From positions 62,001 to 126,000 of the forward strand of contig CAJTXR010000002.1 in assembly GCA_910584005.1 (NCBI GenBank): a stretch of DNA of 64,000 bases, written 5' to 3'. Below the pieces are notes generated by a model that worked only from the letters and a program-made list of their open reading frames with translations, ran no database searches and had not been told where the DNA came from. Shown in pieces: positions 8,250 to 17,053 of the stretch. Numbering within the stretch: position 1 is the stretch's first letter; every line of letters starts with the position of its first letter. Origin of the DNA: an uncultured Anaeroplasmataceae bacterium (lineage in GTDB: Bacteria; Bacillota_I; Bacilli_A; Acholeplasmatales; Anaeroplasmataceae). A program made the translations under genes and the position numbers.

Positions 8250-8827
8250 TTTAAACTTCTTTCTTCATGCTTTTTAAGTTTATTGTAAATCCGAATAAAT
8301 CTAGGTCTTAAATATCTTTGTAACATTACGGGCATTAGATTTGAAATTGTAATTAATAACATGCCACATAACCCAATTGTAATATAAAATTCTTTATGAA
8401 GAAAAAAGAAGAAAAAGGGGGTTAAAAGAATATCAGTAAAATGAAGAATAGAGGCATTTATATTTTCATATATAAATCGATGATAAAATTCTTTATTTTT
8501 GGCTTGAGAAAAATCAATTTTCTTTTTGAAATTTACTATTTTTCCAAAATCAGGAATGAGAGATTTCCATTTGTCTATTTTTATTTTTTCATAAAACCGT
8601 TGTTCCCATTTTGGTATTTGAAAAAATTTATTATTTGGATCAAATTTAATTTTAGTTACATATCTTGCAATTAGCATTATACCAGCACATAGGCATCCAC
8701 TAAATGTAGTAAAAGCAAGATAGTCAGTAATGATATCTAAATAGGGAATACTATTTACATATGCAATTGGAAAACTTGAAAAAATTGCAATTGCCGAAAA
8801 TATTAAGTACATGAGAATGTAAAACAA
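8246..8827 (-). CDS. CrtO-like (glycosyl-diaponeurosporenoate acyltransferase family) membrane protein
   Basis: 193 aa with hydrophobic segments at about residues 1-25, 35-57 and 125-165. The central WEQRFYEKIKIDKWKSLIPD and the C-terminal NLMPVMLQRYLRPRF match my memory of the CrtO acyltransferase-family signature in Firmicutes. No carotenoid genes are nearby, so the substrate is unknown. TTG at 8827 is the likely start, because GGGGAGG is 7 bases upstream; the next ATG is 15 bases in. It lies directly upstream of the fluoride switch. Confidence 0.6.
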   Translation of the reverse strand: MFYILMYLIFSAIAIFSSFPIAYVNSIPYLDIITDYLAFTTFSGCLCAGIMLIARYVTKIKFDPNNKFFQIPKWEQRFYEKIKIDKWKSLIPDFGKIVNFKKKIDFSQAKNKEFYHRFIYENINASILHFTDILLTPFFFFFLHKEFYITIGLCGMLLITISNLMPVMLQRYLRPRFIRIYNKLKKHEERSLN

Positions 8828-8960
8828 TATTATCCTCCCCTTTCTTAAAAAATTATATTATAATTTATATAGATTGTAAATTATAAAATCTTTTATTGGT
8901 TTTATAAAAATATAGAATGCATTTTATTATTCTTTAAATTAAAAATCACGATTCTTAAAC

Positions 8961-9419
8961 TTAAAGCAATATTTTTTCTAATTCTTTTTCTAAAATTTTT
9001 GTTGCTTGTTCTAAGAATCGTTTATCATCAATTGAAAACCGATTTAGAATAGGCGAATCTATATCTAGGATTGCATAAACTTTCTCTTTAAAGAGAATAG
9101 GAATGCAAATTTCACTTTTAGATTGTGTATCACAGGCAATATGTCCTTTAAATTCGCATACATTGGGAATCATAATTGTTTTTTGTGTTGTTGCACAATG
9201 TCCGCATACACCTTTAGTAAAAGGGATTTCTGTACAAGCAATTTTTCCTTGAAAAGGGCCTAATTTCAGAATTTGTTTTATATTAATATAAAAGCCAACC
9301 CAATTCACTTGTTCTAAGTGTTCAAATAAAAAAGCACTAAAATTAGCGAGCATTGATATTTCGTAAGTATTATTTTCTATTAAATTTGGTAAATATTTTA
9401 ACATTTCTTCGTATTTCAT
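8961..9419 (-). CDS. msrC: Free methionine-(R)-sulfoxide reductase (GAF domain)
   Basis: A 152-aa single GAF domain that reduces free Met-R-sulfoxide, using thioredoxin-type donors. The family signature is clear: NWVGFYI, LGPFQGKIACTEIPF, KGVCGHCA and GHIACDTQSKSEI, which contain the three conserved cysteines. It is an oxidative-damage repair enzyme of the cytoplasm. It stands alone on the minus strand, divergent from thiI. Confidence 0.9.
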   Translation of the reverse strand: MKYEEMLKYLPNLIENNTYEISMLANFSAFLFEHLEQVNWVGFYINIKQILKLGPFQGKIACTEIPFTKGVCGHCATTQKTIMIPNVCEFKGHIACDTQSKSEICIPILFKEKVYAILDIDSPILNRFSIDDKRFLEQATKILEKELEKILL

Positions 9420-9472
9420 TTTTATTTTTCCTCACTCTTTTTGATTATACTATGGAGGGGAAGAGATTTCCA

Positions 9473-9500
9473 TTGAAAAAAAAAGATATTTTGATATAAT
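9473..9500 (+). promoter_or_regulatory. Promoter for thiI
   Basis: TTGAAA (9473-9478) and TATAAT (9495-9500) are 16 bases apart, ahead of a GAGGGG ribosome site and the ATG at 9529. Confidence 0.65.
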
Positions 9501-9528
9501 ATCCTATGAGAGAAAAGAGGGGTTTTTT

Positions 9529-10770
9529 ATGCTTTACAATCAAATTTTAGTACGTTTTGGTGATTTGACCTTAAAGGGTAAAAATCAAAAGGAATTTTTG
9601 CATCGGCTATATGATTTAATGGCAATTAAGATGCAAGGATTAGCAGTGGAGATTGAAAATACGTATGACCGAATTTATATTCATTTGAATGATTGTGAAG
9701 TAGAAGAAGTAATTCAAAGGTTAGATTATGTATCTGGTATTTCTTCATACTCTCTTGTGGTAAAATGCAAGAACGACATCCAAACGATTAAAACAACAGC
9801 ATTGGAATTAATGAAAGAGATTGCTGTAAAAGATACTACATTTAAGGTGGAAACGAAAAGAGCAAATAAATCATACCCTCTACATTCAATGGAAGTGACA
9901 AGAGCGGTTGCTGGTTATGTTTTAGCAAACCACCCTGCTTTACATGTGGATGTACATCACCCAGAAGTGACTTTGCATATTGAATTAAAAGGAAATGATT
10001 GTTATTTATATAACACAGAAATTAAAGCTATGGGAGGATATCCTGTTGGTGTAGCAGGAAAAGGGTTATTGATGCTGTCTGGAGGAATTGATTCTCCTGT
10101 TGCAGGATATTTAGCGATGAAACAGGGCGTTGAAATTGAGTGTGTTCATTTTGAATCGACGCCACTTACTTCAATTGAATCTGCACAAAAAGTTGTTGAT
10201 CTTGTAAAGAAACTTGCAAAATATGCACCCAAAAATAAAATCAATCTTCATTTTGTTCCTTTTAAAGAAATCCATATGGCTTTACTTGAACATATACCAG
10301 AAAGTTATAATATTACGATTATGCGAAGAATGATGTATCGAATTGCATCTAAACTAGCTGAAAAAAAGAATTGCTTGTGCTTGATTAATGGAGAGTCTGT
10401 TGGTCAAGTAGCAAGTCAGACTTTGCAAAGTATGAAGACGATCAATTATGTAACCAATTTTCCAATTTTAAGACCATTATGCACTTATGATAAGGTAGAT
10501 ATTATTCAACTTTCTAGAAAGATTGATTGTTATGATTTATCCATCAAACCATTTGAAGATTGTTGTACAGTATATGTACCTAAAGCTCCTGCTACAGCAC
10601 CTAAAATTGATAAATGTGAAACATTTGAAAAAAAATTTGATTTTGATCCTCTAGTAACTGAAGCAGTAGAGCATACAAACAGCATTACCATAGATCAAAA
10701 TAGTGATTTAGATTTATCTCTTCTTGGTTTAGAAGTAAGAGAAGTTATTTTTGAATTAAAAAATCAGTAA
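9529..10770 (+). CDS. thiI: tRNA 4-thiouridine synthetase ThiI
   Basis: 413 aa. An N-terminal ferredoxin-like region and THUMP domain (to about residue 165) are followed by a PP-loop ATP pyrophosphatase domain with LSGGIDSPVAG near residue 185 and INGESVGQVASQTL. It adenylates U8 of tRNA for sulfur transfer, and in some bacteria also serves thiamin synthesis. The C-terminal rhodanese domain of the E. coli form is missing, as is usual in Firmicutes, so a dedicated cysteine desulfurase would supply sulfur; none is adjacent. An SASP gene follows 55 bases downstream. Confidence 0.95.
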   Translation: MLYNQILVRFGDLTLKGKNQKEFLHRLYDLMAIKMQGLAVEIENTYDRIYIHLNDCEVEEVIQRLDYVSGISSYSLVVKCKNDIQTIKTTALELMKEIAVKDTTFKVETKRANKSYPLHSMEVTRAVAGYVLANHPALHVDVHHPEVTLHIELKGNDCYLYNTEIKAMGGYPVGVAGKGLLMLSGGIDSPVAGYLAMKQGVEIECVHFESTPLTSIESAQKVVDLVKKLAKYAPKNKINLHFVPFKEIHMALLEHIPESYNITIMRRMMYRIASKLAEKKNCLCLINGESVGQVASQTLQSMKTINYVTNFPILRPLCTYDKVDIIQLSRKIDCYDLSIKPFEDCCTVYVPKAPATAPKIDKCETFEKKFDFDPLVTEAVEHTNSITIDQNSDLDLSLLGLEVREVIFELKNQ

Positions 10771-10825
10771 AATTGTATAATTTTGTCTATCGTGGTAAGA
10801 ATAATTACTGCGAGGAGGTGAAATT

Positions 10826-11080
10826 ATGGCAAGCAAGAAAAGTTCTATGTCAAATAATAAGGCTTCTAAATCTTCTCAAGAGAATGGTAGAGTAGGTGGC
10901 GGTATGACAAAGAGTGCCGTTGAACGTGCTAAGAAATCTACAAATACTGAGGCTTTAAAACAAGAAGTTGCTTCTGAATTAGGTATCCAACCTGGTAAAA
11001 ATGCTACTGCTGCAGAGAATGGTAGAGTAGGTGGAGAAATGACAAAGAAGTTATACGAAAAGGGTAAAAATAGTAAGTAA
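10826..11080 (+). CDS. Small acid-soluble spore protein, alpha/beta type, with duplicated motif
   Basis: 84 aa. LKQEVASELGIQPGKNATAAENGRVGGEMTKKL matches the alpha/beta SASP core: the E-V-A-S-E region corresponds to the germination-protease cleavage site and NGRVGGEMTK to the DNA-binding motif. Unusually, the N-terminal half carries a second ENGRVGGGMTK copy (about residues 20-30). These proteins coat and protect DNA in the forespore. GAGGAGGTGA precedes the ATG. It has its own terminator. Good evidence that the organism makes endospores. Confidence 0.85.
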   Translation: MASKKSSMSNNKASKSSQENGRVGGGMTKSAVERAKKSTNTEALKQEVASELGIQPGKNATAAENGRVGGEMTKKLYEKGKNSK

Positions 11081-11095
11081 TTACTATATATCTAT

Positions 11096-11125
11096 AAGGT
11101 GGAAAAAAATTCCACCTTTTTTTTT
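11096..11125 (+). terminator. Terminator after SASP gene
   Basis: Stem AAGGTGGA / TCCACCTT with an A-rich loop is followed by a run of T. Confidence 0.85.
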
Positions 11126-11177
11126 GCTAAATTTCGCGATATAATAAGATATGAGAAAATATAGGAGTAAGTGTAAT

Positions 11178-12062
11178 ATGAAAAAGAAGTATATTTTAGA
11201 AGAATCTTTCCATGTGTTTATCGTTTTAACATCTGCAGTTGTATATTCTTTAGGTGTTATGTGGTTTTTAACACCTGCGAAGCTCTATGCTGCAGGCGTT
11301 ACAGGATTAGGACAGATTATTGGGGAAATCATATATATGACGACTAAATTTCATGTGCCATTAGGTGTATGGACTTTTATCTTTAATATTCCGCTATTTT
11401 TGTATGGATGGAAAAAAGTATCCATACGTTTTTCCATATACTCTCTCCTTTCGGTACTTGTCCAATCCTTGATTATGATGGGGTGGATTCCTGTATACAC
11501 CTTTGGGGTTAATGCTTTAGATAATCAACTATTATTTGCTTTAATTGGAGGTCTAATCACTGGACTTGCAAATGGGATTGCTTTACGGTTTGGAACATCC
11601 ACAGGAGGACTAGATATCATTGCTCAAGCATTATCTATAGAAAAAGGAATTTCTATTGGCACCTTTTCAATGATTTTCAATTGCTTGATTGCAGTTATTG
11701 GTGGTGGCATTATCTCAAATGCTTGGGAAATATCTATGTATACTCTAATTCGGATTATCATTTCGTCTATTGTTGTGGATAAAATTCATACTGCATATAA
11801 CTTTGTGCGTTTAGATATTATTTCTGAGCATGTGGATGAGATTGCTGAAAAAATAATGTTAGAACTAAAGCGTGGCGTTACGCTTATGAGTGTAGAAGGC
11901 GGGTATACTCACATACCTAAGCGAGATGCATTTATTATATTAACCAGTTATGAGCTTGCGGCGGCTAAAAAAATATGTATGAGTGTAGATCCAAATGTAT
12001 TTGTAATCATTGCTCCAGCTAAAGGAACAATTGGAAGATTTGTAAGAAAAACAATTATGTAG
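11178..12062 (+). CDS. YitT family membrane protein (DUF161 plus DUF2179)
   Basis: 294 aa. Five or so membrane segments in the first 190 residues include the family hallmarks AAGVTGLGQII and GTSTGGLDIIAQ. They are followed by a cytoplasmic DUF2179 domain (RGVTLMSVEGGYTHIPKRDAFIILTS). YitT proteins are common in Firmicutes and of unknown transport role. ATG 11178 is preferred over 11151 because AGGAG (11163-11167) lies between them. It begins a tight three-gene run with a SpoU methyltransferase (7-base gap) and a cysteine desulfidase-like gene. Confidence 0.85.
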   Translation: MKKKYILEESFHVFIVLTSAVVYSLGVMWFLTPAKLYAAGVTGLGQIIGEIIYMTTKFHVPLGVWTFIFNIPLFLYGWKKVSIRFSIYSLLSVLVQSLIMMGWIPVYTFGVNALDNQLLFALIGGLITGLANGIALRFGTSTGGLDIIAQALSIEKGISIGTFSMIFNCLIAVIGGGIISNAWEISMYTLIRIIISSIVVDKIHTAYNFVRLDIISEHVDEIAEKIMLELKRGVTLMSVEGGYTHIPKRDAFIILTSYELAAAKKICMSVDPNVFVIIAPAKGTIGRFVRKTIM

Positions 12063-12069
12063 GTGTTGT

Positions 12070-12765
12070 ATGATTCAATCTGTTGATAATCCCAAAATAA
12101 AAGAAATTCGGAAACTCGTTCTTGCGAAATATCGGAAAAAAGAAAGAAAATTTATAGTTGAAGGAGCACATTTAGTAGAAGAAGCAAAGAAAATAGGAGT
12201 TTTACTTGAAGCCTTTTCTATTGATGAAAAACCTGGATATACTAAAGTATCAGAAGCAGTAATGAAAAGCATTTCAAATACGGATTCTGTAGTTAAAGAA
12301 GTTGGTCTTTGTAAATATATTGAAAAAAATGATTTAAGTCAACATATTTTAATTTTAGATGGAATTCAAGATCCAGGAAATATGGGAACACTACTCCGTA
12401 GTGCTTGTGCCTTTGGGTTCAAAACCTTATTCATTAGTAATTCTTCGGTTGATATTTATAATGATAAGGTGATTCGAGCCTCACAAGGAGCAATATTTAA
12501 ATTGAACTTTATCTTTGGAAATCCAAGGGATTTCATTTCCAATTTAAAAGGATATAAAATTTATGGTACAAATGTGGTTTTAGGAAAGCCTTTAGAAACC
12601 ATAAAAAAAGAAGAAAAGCTAGCAATCGTATTAGGAAATGAGGGCAATGGAATTTCTAAAGAGGTCCAAGATTTAAATTTAGATAATATCTATATTTCTA
12701 TGGAAAATACTGAGTCTTTAAATGTAGCTATTGCAGGAAGTATTATCATGTATCAATTGAGGTAA
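12070..12765 (+). CDS. TrmH/SpoU-family RNA methyltransferase
   Basis: 231 aa. The N-terminal substrate-binding domain (SVDNPKIKEIRKL..KERKFIVEG) is typical of the YsgA/TrmH group. The SPOUT motifs are LDGIQDPGNMGTLLRSA, VLGNEGNGIS and ESLNVAIAGSIIMYQL. It probably 2'-O-methylates rRNA or tRNA. AGGTG lies upstream of the ATG. It is linked to yitT and to the downstream gene by very short gaps. The exact target is unknown. Confidence 0.88.
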   Translation: MIQSVDNPKIKEIRKLVLAKYRKKERKFIVEGAHLVEEAKKIGVLLEAFSIDEKPGYTKVSEAVMKSISNTDSVVKEVGLCKYIEKNDLSQHILILDGIQDPGNMGTLLRSACAFGFKTLFISNSSVDIYNDKVIRASQGAIFKLNFIFGNPRDFISNLKGYKIYGTNVVLGKPLETIKKEEKLAIVLGNEGNGISKEVQDLNLDNIYISMENTESLNVAIAGSIIMYQLR

Positions 12766-12768
12766 AAT

Positions 12769-14037
12769 ATGAGGTACGAAAAAGAATATACTACTATATT
12801 AAATGAAGAATTGAAAAAAGCAATGGGATGTACAGAGCCGATTGCGATTAGCTATTTATCTTGTATTGCAAAAGACCTTTTAGGACAAATGCCTGATAAG
12901 GTTGAAATTTTCGTTTCTGGAAATATTTTAAAAAATGTTAAGTCTGTTGTTGTACCTAATACAGGAGGACTTCGCGGTATAAAAGCTGCCATTGCAATTG
13001 GAATGATTGGTGGTGAAGCTAAATCACAATTAGAATGTCTTTGTAAAGTGACAGAAGAAAGCAGAAAAAAATGTATTGAATTTTTACAAACAGCAAATAT
13101 CCAAATTCATGCCTCTGAAAGTGAATTTATATTTGATATTCATATTTTTATGTTTTCAAAACAGGATGTTGTAGAGGCTAGAATTGTAGATCATCATACG
13201 AATCTAGTTCTATTAAGAAAAAATCAGGATTACCGAATCAAACGGCAATTGAACAATGTAAAAAAAATTAGTGATTTAACTAATCACAAAATATTAGATG
13301 TAAAAGATATTATTTATTATGCTAAAACCATAGATATTCTCCATGTTCAAAATATTTTGGATGAACAAATCAACTGCAATATGAAAATAGCAGAAGAAGG
13401 AATGAATCATTCTTATGGGGCGAATATTGGGAGCACATTATTAAAAACATCACCCAATGATATTGCTGTAAAAGCAAAGGCGTATGCTGCGGCAGCATCA
13501 GATGCTCGTATGAATGGTTGCGAACTTCCAGTTGTGATTAATAGTGGAAGTGGGAATCAAGGAATTACATGTTCAGTTCCTGTTATTGTTTATGCAAGAG
13601 AACTAAAATGCACCCAAGAAAAACTTTATCGAGCATTGCTTCTTTCTAATCTTTTTACGATTCATATAAAAACAGGAATTGGTCGTTTATCCGCATTTTG
13701 TGGGGCAGTTGCTGCAGGATGTGCAGCTGGAGCGGCTATTGCTTATTTATATGATGCTTCTGATGAGGATATTGCTCATACGCTTGTAAACTCATTAGCG
13801 ATTGTATCGGGAATGATATGTGATGGGGCAAAGGCCTCTTGTGCAGCAAAAATTGCTTCTAGTGTAGATGCAGGCATATTGGGGTATCAATTGTGCAAAG
13901 AAGGAAATGTATTCCATAGTGGAGATGGAATTGTGACAGCTAGTGTAGAAGATACCATACGTAATATTGGTGCGATTGCAAGTTTAGGAATGAAAGAAAC
14001 AGATAAGGAAATTATTCATTTAATGCTTCAAAGTTAA
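12769..14037 (+). CDS. L-cysteine desulfidase / UPF0597 (CyuA-like) protein
   Basis: 422 aa, related to the alpha subunit of iron-sulfur L-serine dehydratases. The GCTEPIAI motif near residue 20, NTGGLRGIKAA, and the C-terminal VSGMICDGAKASCAAKIASS carry conserved cysteines thought to bind a [4Fe-4S] cluster. The likely reaction is anaerobic breakdown of cysteine to pyruvate, ammonia and sulfide. It starts 3 bases after the stop of the methyltransferase gene and is followed by a terminator. The exact substrate is inferred from family. Confidence 0.85.
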   Translation: MRYEKEYTTILNEELKKAMGCTEPIAISYLSCIAKDLLGQMPDKVEIFVSGNILKNVKSVVVPNTGGLRGIKAAIAIGMIGGEAKSQLECLCKVTEESRKKCIEFLQTANIQIHASESEFIFDIHIFMFSKQDVVEARIVDHHTNLVLLRKNQDYRIKRQLNNVKKISDLTNHKILDVKDIIYYAKTIDILHVQNILDEQINCNMKIAEEGMNHSYGANIGSTLLKTSPNDIAVKAKAYAAAASDARMNGCELPVVINSGSGNQGITCSVPVIVYARELKCTQEKLYRALLLSNLFTIHIKTGIGRLSAFCGAVAAGCAAGAAIAYLYDASDEDIAHTLVNSLAIVSGMICDGAKASCAAKIASSVDAGILGYQLCKEGNVFHSGDGIVTASVEDTIRNIGAIASLGMKETDKEIIHLMLQS

Positions 14038-14060
14038 ATCTTTATTTAAAGAAAAAAATA

Positions 14061-14083
14061 AAAACCGCTTAGGCGGTTTTTTT
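14061..14083. terminator. Bidirectional terminator between cyuA-like gene and def
   Basis: AAAACCGC / GCGGTTTT stem with flanking A and T runs, touching the def stop codon. Confidence 0.85.
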
Positions 14084-14670
14084 CACTCTTCAGATTCTTC
14101 AAATAAAGGGAATATGTTTGGATCTAACTCTTCCGTTTTAAAAAGTTTATCTGTAAATAAGATGCCATCTAAATGATCATATTCATGCTGAAAGACAATA
14201 GCAGGGTATCCCTCAAGCTTTAATGTGACATTTTTTATTTTATTTATATTGAAATCATAAATCGCACATTTTGCTGTTATTGCATAATGTCTTGGAGTTA
14301 CGAGATTATCGGTTGGTCTGTCTACGGATAGACAGCCTTCACCGCCAGGAAGATATGTCATTTCTTTACTTTTATAGGTAATGACAGGATTTAGAATTGC
14401 AAATAAATATCTAGTTTGATTTTCATCTAAAAAATCAACCGCATTCATCGCAAACATTCTTTTGTTTATTCCGACTTGTGGTGCTGCAATCCCAACACCC
14501 GGTCTTATATTATATTGTTTTACAAGGTCATCCATACTGGATATTACAACATATTCATATAAGCCTTTTAAGCAATTGAAATCAGCAGTTGTTAGTGGAA
14601 CACCAACGCGTGCTGATTGGTTTCTTAGGATTTGATTTCCTTCTTTTACTATATCTTTATTTAAATACAT
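14083..14670 (-). CDS. def: Peptide deformylase
   Basis: Removes the formyl group from nascent proteins. 195 aa. The three family motifs are GVGIAAPQVGI (here the canonical GxGxAAPQ), EGCLSV with the metal-binding Cys, and HEYDHLDG with two metal His and the catalytic Glu. The length and insertions fit the Gram-positive type 2 enzyme. The start at 14670 is chosen because GGTGATAATT directly precedes it; the frame extends four codons further up. Confidence 0.96.
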   Translation of the reverse strand: MYLNKDIVKEGNQILRNQSARVGVPLTTADFNCLKGLYEYVVISSMDDLVKQYNIRPGVGIAAPQVGINKRMFAMNAVDFLDENQTRYLFAILNPVITYKSKEMTYLPGGEGCLSVDRPTDNLVTPRHYAITAKCAIYDFNINKIKNVTLKLEGYPAIVFQHEYDHLDGILFTDKLFKTEELDPNIFPLFEESEE

Positions 14671-14713
14671 AATTATCACCATAGATAATTATAGCATAAA
14701 ATCATTTAAAATA

Positions 14714-14866
14714 CTACCATCTTGCTGCACCGATAATCACAAGAAGAATAAATAAAACTAAGATTAAAGCGTATGAATAACCACCTCGACCTTTGCCTGA
14801 ACAACAATTATAAGGCTGATTCATGCAGCCACAACCATATCCATATGTAGGCATTGAATAGTACAT
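14714..14866 (-). CDS. YjcZ-like sporulation protein, 50 aa
   Basis: A short gene with a Tyr/Gly/Cys-rich head (MPTYGYGCGCMNQPYNCC), a GKGRGGYSYAL linker and a single hydrophobic tail ending GAARW. This layout matches the YjcZ-type family seen in spore formers, where members associate with the spore coat or membrane. The ribosome site GGAGGTGA is excellent, 8 bases ahead of the ATG at 14866. The next gene on the same strand is another tiny spore-type protein. Confidence 0.75.
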   Translation of the reverse strand: MYYSMPTYGYGCGCMNQPYNCCSGKGRGGYSYALILVLFILLVIIGAARW

Positions 14867-14925
14867 TTATAGTCACCTCCTACATTAAAATATGTTCGTA
14901 AAAATTAAATTGTTAAGGATTTTGC

Positions 14926-15096
14926 CTATTTATTCTCTTCATCCTGAGTCAAACCTAAAAAACCTTCAATTCTTCTTAAGCGATTATTTAAATTTCGTAT
15001 TCTCCGGTTTAATTCCTCTAATTCATAATAAATACGATTTAATTGCATATTTTCATAATAGTCATAGTTTGTATTGTTTTTATTTTTATTAAACAT
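14926..15096 (-). CDS. Short coiled-coil protein, possible spore coat component, 56 aa
   Basis: The minus-strand frame encodes an Asn/Tyr-rich head followed by a heptad-like coiled coil (YYELEELNRRIRNLNNRLRRIEGF) and a hydrophilic tail. AGGTGAG precedes the ATG at 15096. Short proteins with such Asn/Arg coiled coils often sit beside coat genes in Bacilli, and this one is 60 bases upstream of a YjcZ-like gene. A frame on the opposite strand over the same bases looks like noise. Function is inferred from context only. Confidence 0.65.
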   Translation of the reverse strand: MFNKNKNNTNYDYYENMQLNRIYYELEELNRRIRNLNNRLRRIEGFLGLTQDEENK

Positions 15097-15166
15097 TTTC
15101 TCACCTACTTCATTTTATGAATGAATTTCTTTTTTTATGAAAATACTAAGAGAAGAGGGGATACCG

Positions 15167-16651
15167 ATGAGGGATAAAACAGTATTACAGGCATTAATCT
15201 TAGGTGTAGGACAAGTGGCAGCTAAAATTTTATCTTTAGCCTTTTTATTTCGATTTGCTAATGATTTGGGCAAGGATGGAATGTCTTTATATGTATTTGC
15301 ATATGTTCCCTTTTCCTTGTTTGCAGATCTATCCTGTTTTGGTTTAATTCCTGGAACATCTAAGTTGGTTTCTAAAATGCTAGGAGATCAAGAAAATGAT
15401 AAAATTCCTTATTTATTGAAACGAGGGACAATTTATTGTATTCTTGCGGGAATCTGTTTTTTCCTCTTTATGCTTTTTTTTAGTCGCCAAATTCTTTCTG
15501 TTTCGCTTTTTGATGGTTATACAGAAGAAACCTTTGAAGTTGTAAGAATGAATCTTTTATTTGCGTCTATTTCTTTATTTATCATCCCTTTGCTTAATTT
15601 TTATAAAGGGTTTTTGCAGGGGCATTTAATTATGTATCCTTCTTGTATTTCGATTATTATAGAAAACCTCACAAAACTGATATTGTATATTTTTGCAATT
15701 CATTTTTTAAAAAATATGAATTTAATTTATGTTGTTTTCTTAATTTACTTTTTGGGGTATTTTTTAGGATTGCTCGTTCTTCTTGTTAAAATAATCCCTT
15801 TTTATAAATGTAAGAAAGAAAAATTTCATGCGGTTCCTCTATTGCTAAAAACAAGCATTCCATTTGGCATTGCTACTATGTTTTTTACAATTTACCAATT
15901 CATTGATTCTTTAACACTGTCCATACTATTACCTGTTGAAGGGTATTATACAGCATACATGTTTGAAACTGTACGTTTAATTTTTTTCCCAATTGTAATT
16001 GCTCAAGCATTAGGTGGTGTTTTAAATCCAAAAATGAATTATATGTTTAAAGAGGATCGAATAGAAGAAGCAAAGCATATCGCTCGTTTAAGTTCAAATC
16101 TAATTATATTTATTTTGATACCCCTAATGATTGTCATGCGATATTTCGCAGAAGAACTTTATGGAATTTTTTATCAACAGGAAAATGGGGGGCAAATTCT
16201 TTACCATATTTCTACTTTAATTATTTTCTTTGGGTTATATAAAGTATTGATTGGGCTTTCTCTTGGACTCCCTAAAGCCCATTATATTATTATTTCTACT
16301 TTGTTTAGTTCGGTATTAAAATATACACTTAATTATTTATTCATTCCTCATATGGGATATATGGGAGCAATATATTCAACGATTATTTCTGTAACCTTAT
16401 GTATTTTATCGGCATATTATGTATTACATAAAGAGGGTATTCATCTGTTTTGGATCAATATAAAGAGTGTTTTCTTTTCTTTTCTTGCGGTTTTTATTAG
16501 TGCTTTTTTAGTTGTTATTTTTAGAGTTTGTTTTTCACTTGTTCATTATCCTATGTATTTAAATATTCTATTATATAGTATTTTATTATTAGGTTTATAT
16601 TATGTTTTTCTTGTTTTGATTAAACAAACAAAGACATTACGCATAAAATAA
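15167..16651 (+). CDS. Polysaccharide/lipid flippase, SpoVB/MurJ-like (MOP superfamily)
   Basis: 494 aa with about 14 hydrophobic segments and the N-terminal layout typical of SpoVB and related lipid-linked precursor flippases (TVLQALILGVGQVAAKILSLAFLFRFAN). It probably flips lipid II or a similar intermediate, perhaps for spore cortex. ATG 15167 is preferred because AGAGGGG precedes it; an in-frame ATG lies 30 bases earlier. Followed after 15 bases by ylbD, which supports a sporulation-related transcription unit. Paralogues are common, so the substrate is uncertain. Confidence 0.75.
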   Translation: MRDKTVLQALILGVGQVAAKILSLAFLFRFANDLGKDGMSLYVFAYVPFSLFADLSCFGLIPGTSKLVSKMLGDQENDKIPYLLKRGTIYCILAGICFFLFMLFFSRQILSVSLFDGYTEETFEVVRMNLLFASISLFIIPLLNFYKGFLQGHLIMYPSCISIIIENLTKLILYIFAIHFLKNMNLIYVVFLIYFLGYFLGLLVLLVKIIPFYKCKKEKFHAVPLLLKTSIPFGIATMFFTIYQFIDSLTLSILLPVEGYYTAYMFETVRLIFFPIVIAQALGGVLNPKMNYMFKEDRIEEAKHIARLSSNLIIFILIPLMIVMRYFAEELYGIFYQQENGGQILYHISTLIIFFGLYKVLIGLSLGLPKAHYIIISTLFSSVLKYTLNYLFIPHMGYMGAIYSTIISVTLCILSAYYVLHKEGIHLFWINIKSVFFSFLAVFISAFLVVIFRVCFSLVHYPMYLNILLYSILLLGLYYVFLVLIKQTKTLRIK

Positions 16652-16666
16652 AATAGGGTGTTGGCT

Positions 16667-17053
16667 ATGAGTGCAAAGCTAGATGAATTTAAAGAGTTTG
16701 TGAAACGGCATCCCTTATTAAAGGGAATGGTACAAAGTAAACAAAAAACATGGCAAGAGCTATATGAGGACTATTGCATTTTGGGAGAAAGTGCATTTGA
16801 GGATAGCAAAGAAGAAGCTAAGGAAGAACCAAAAAAGGAAAATAAATCCAGTAGTAGTACAGAAGATTTAATCAAAACAGTAGTTGGCTATGTGAAAAAA
16901 ATTGATCCAGATCAAGTAACGAAAACAGTAACGAGTATTCAAAAGGTGTTAGAGTTATTTGGAGGGATCGGTGGAGCCGCAACAGGATCAGCCTTAGCAA
17001 AAAAATCAACAGGGGATCCGTTGTTTGATAAAAGATTTGATGAGTGGTACTAA
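16667..17053 (+). CDS. ylbD: YlbD-like spore coat protein
   Basis: 128 aa. The N-terminal KLDEFKEFVKRHPLLKGMVQ and KTWQELYEDYCILGE match YlbD. The middle is an acidic/basic low-complexity linker, and the C-terminal half has a Gly-rich stretch. YlbD is a coat-associated protein in Bacillus. AGGGTG at 16655-16660 favours ATG 16667 over a GTG three codons upstream. It overlaps the next gene by one base, and the ylbD-ylbE-ylbF order is that of Bacillus. Confidence 0.85.
   Translation: MSAKLDEFKEFVKRHPLLKGMVQSKQKTWQELYEDYCILGESAFEDSKEEAKEEPKKENKSSSSTEDLIKTVVGYVKKIDPDQVTKTVTSIQKVLELFGGIGGAATGSALAKKSTGDPLFDKRFDEWY

Noticed and set aside
10771..10825. Sigma-G-type promoter ahead of the SASP gene
   Set aside because: GTATA is present, but no CATnnTA lies at the right distance, so it is not supported by the sequence.
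14892..15092. Plus-strand 66-codon open frame
   Set aside because: It has no ribosome site and an odd composition; the minus strand over the same bases encodes a coherent coiled-coil protein with a good ribosome site.
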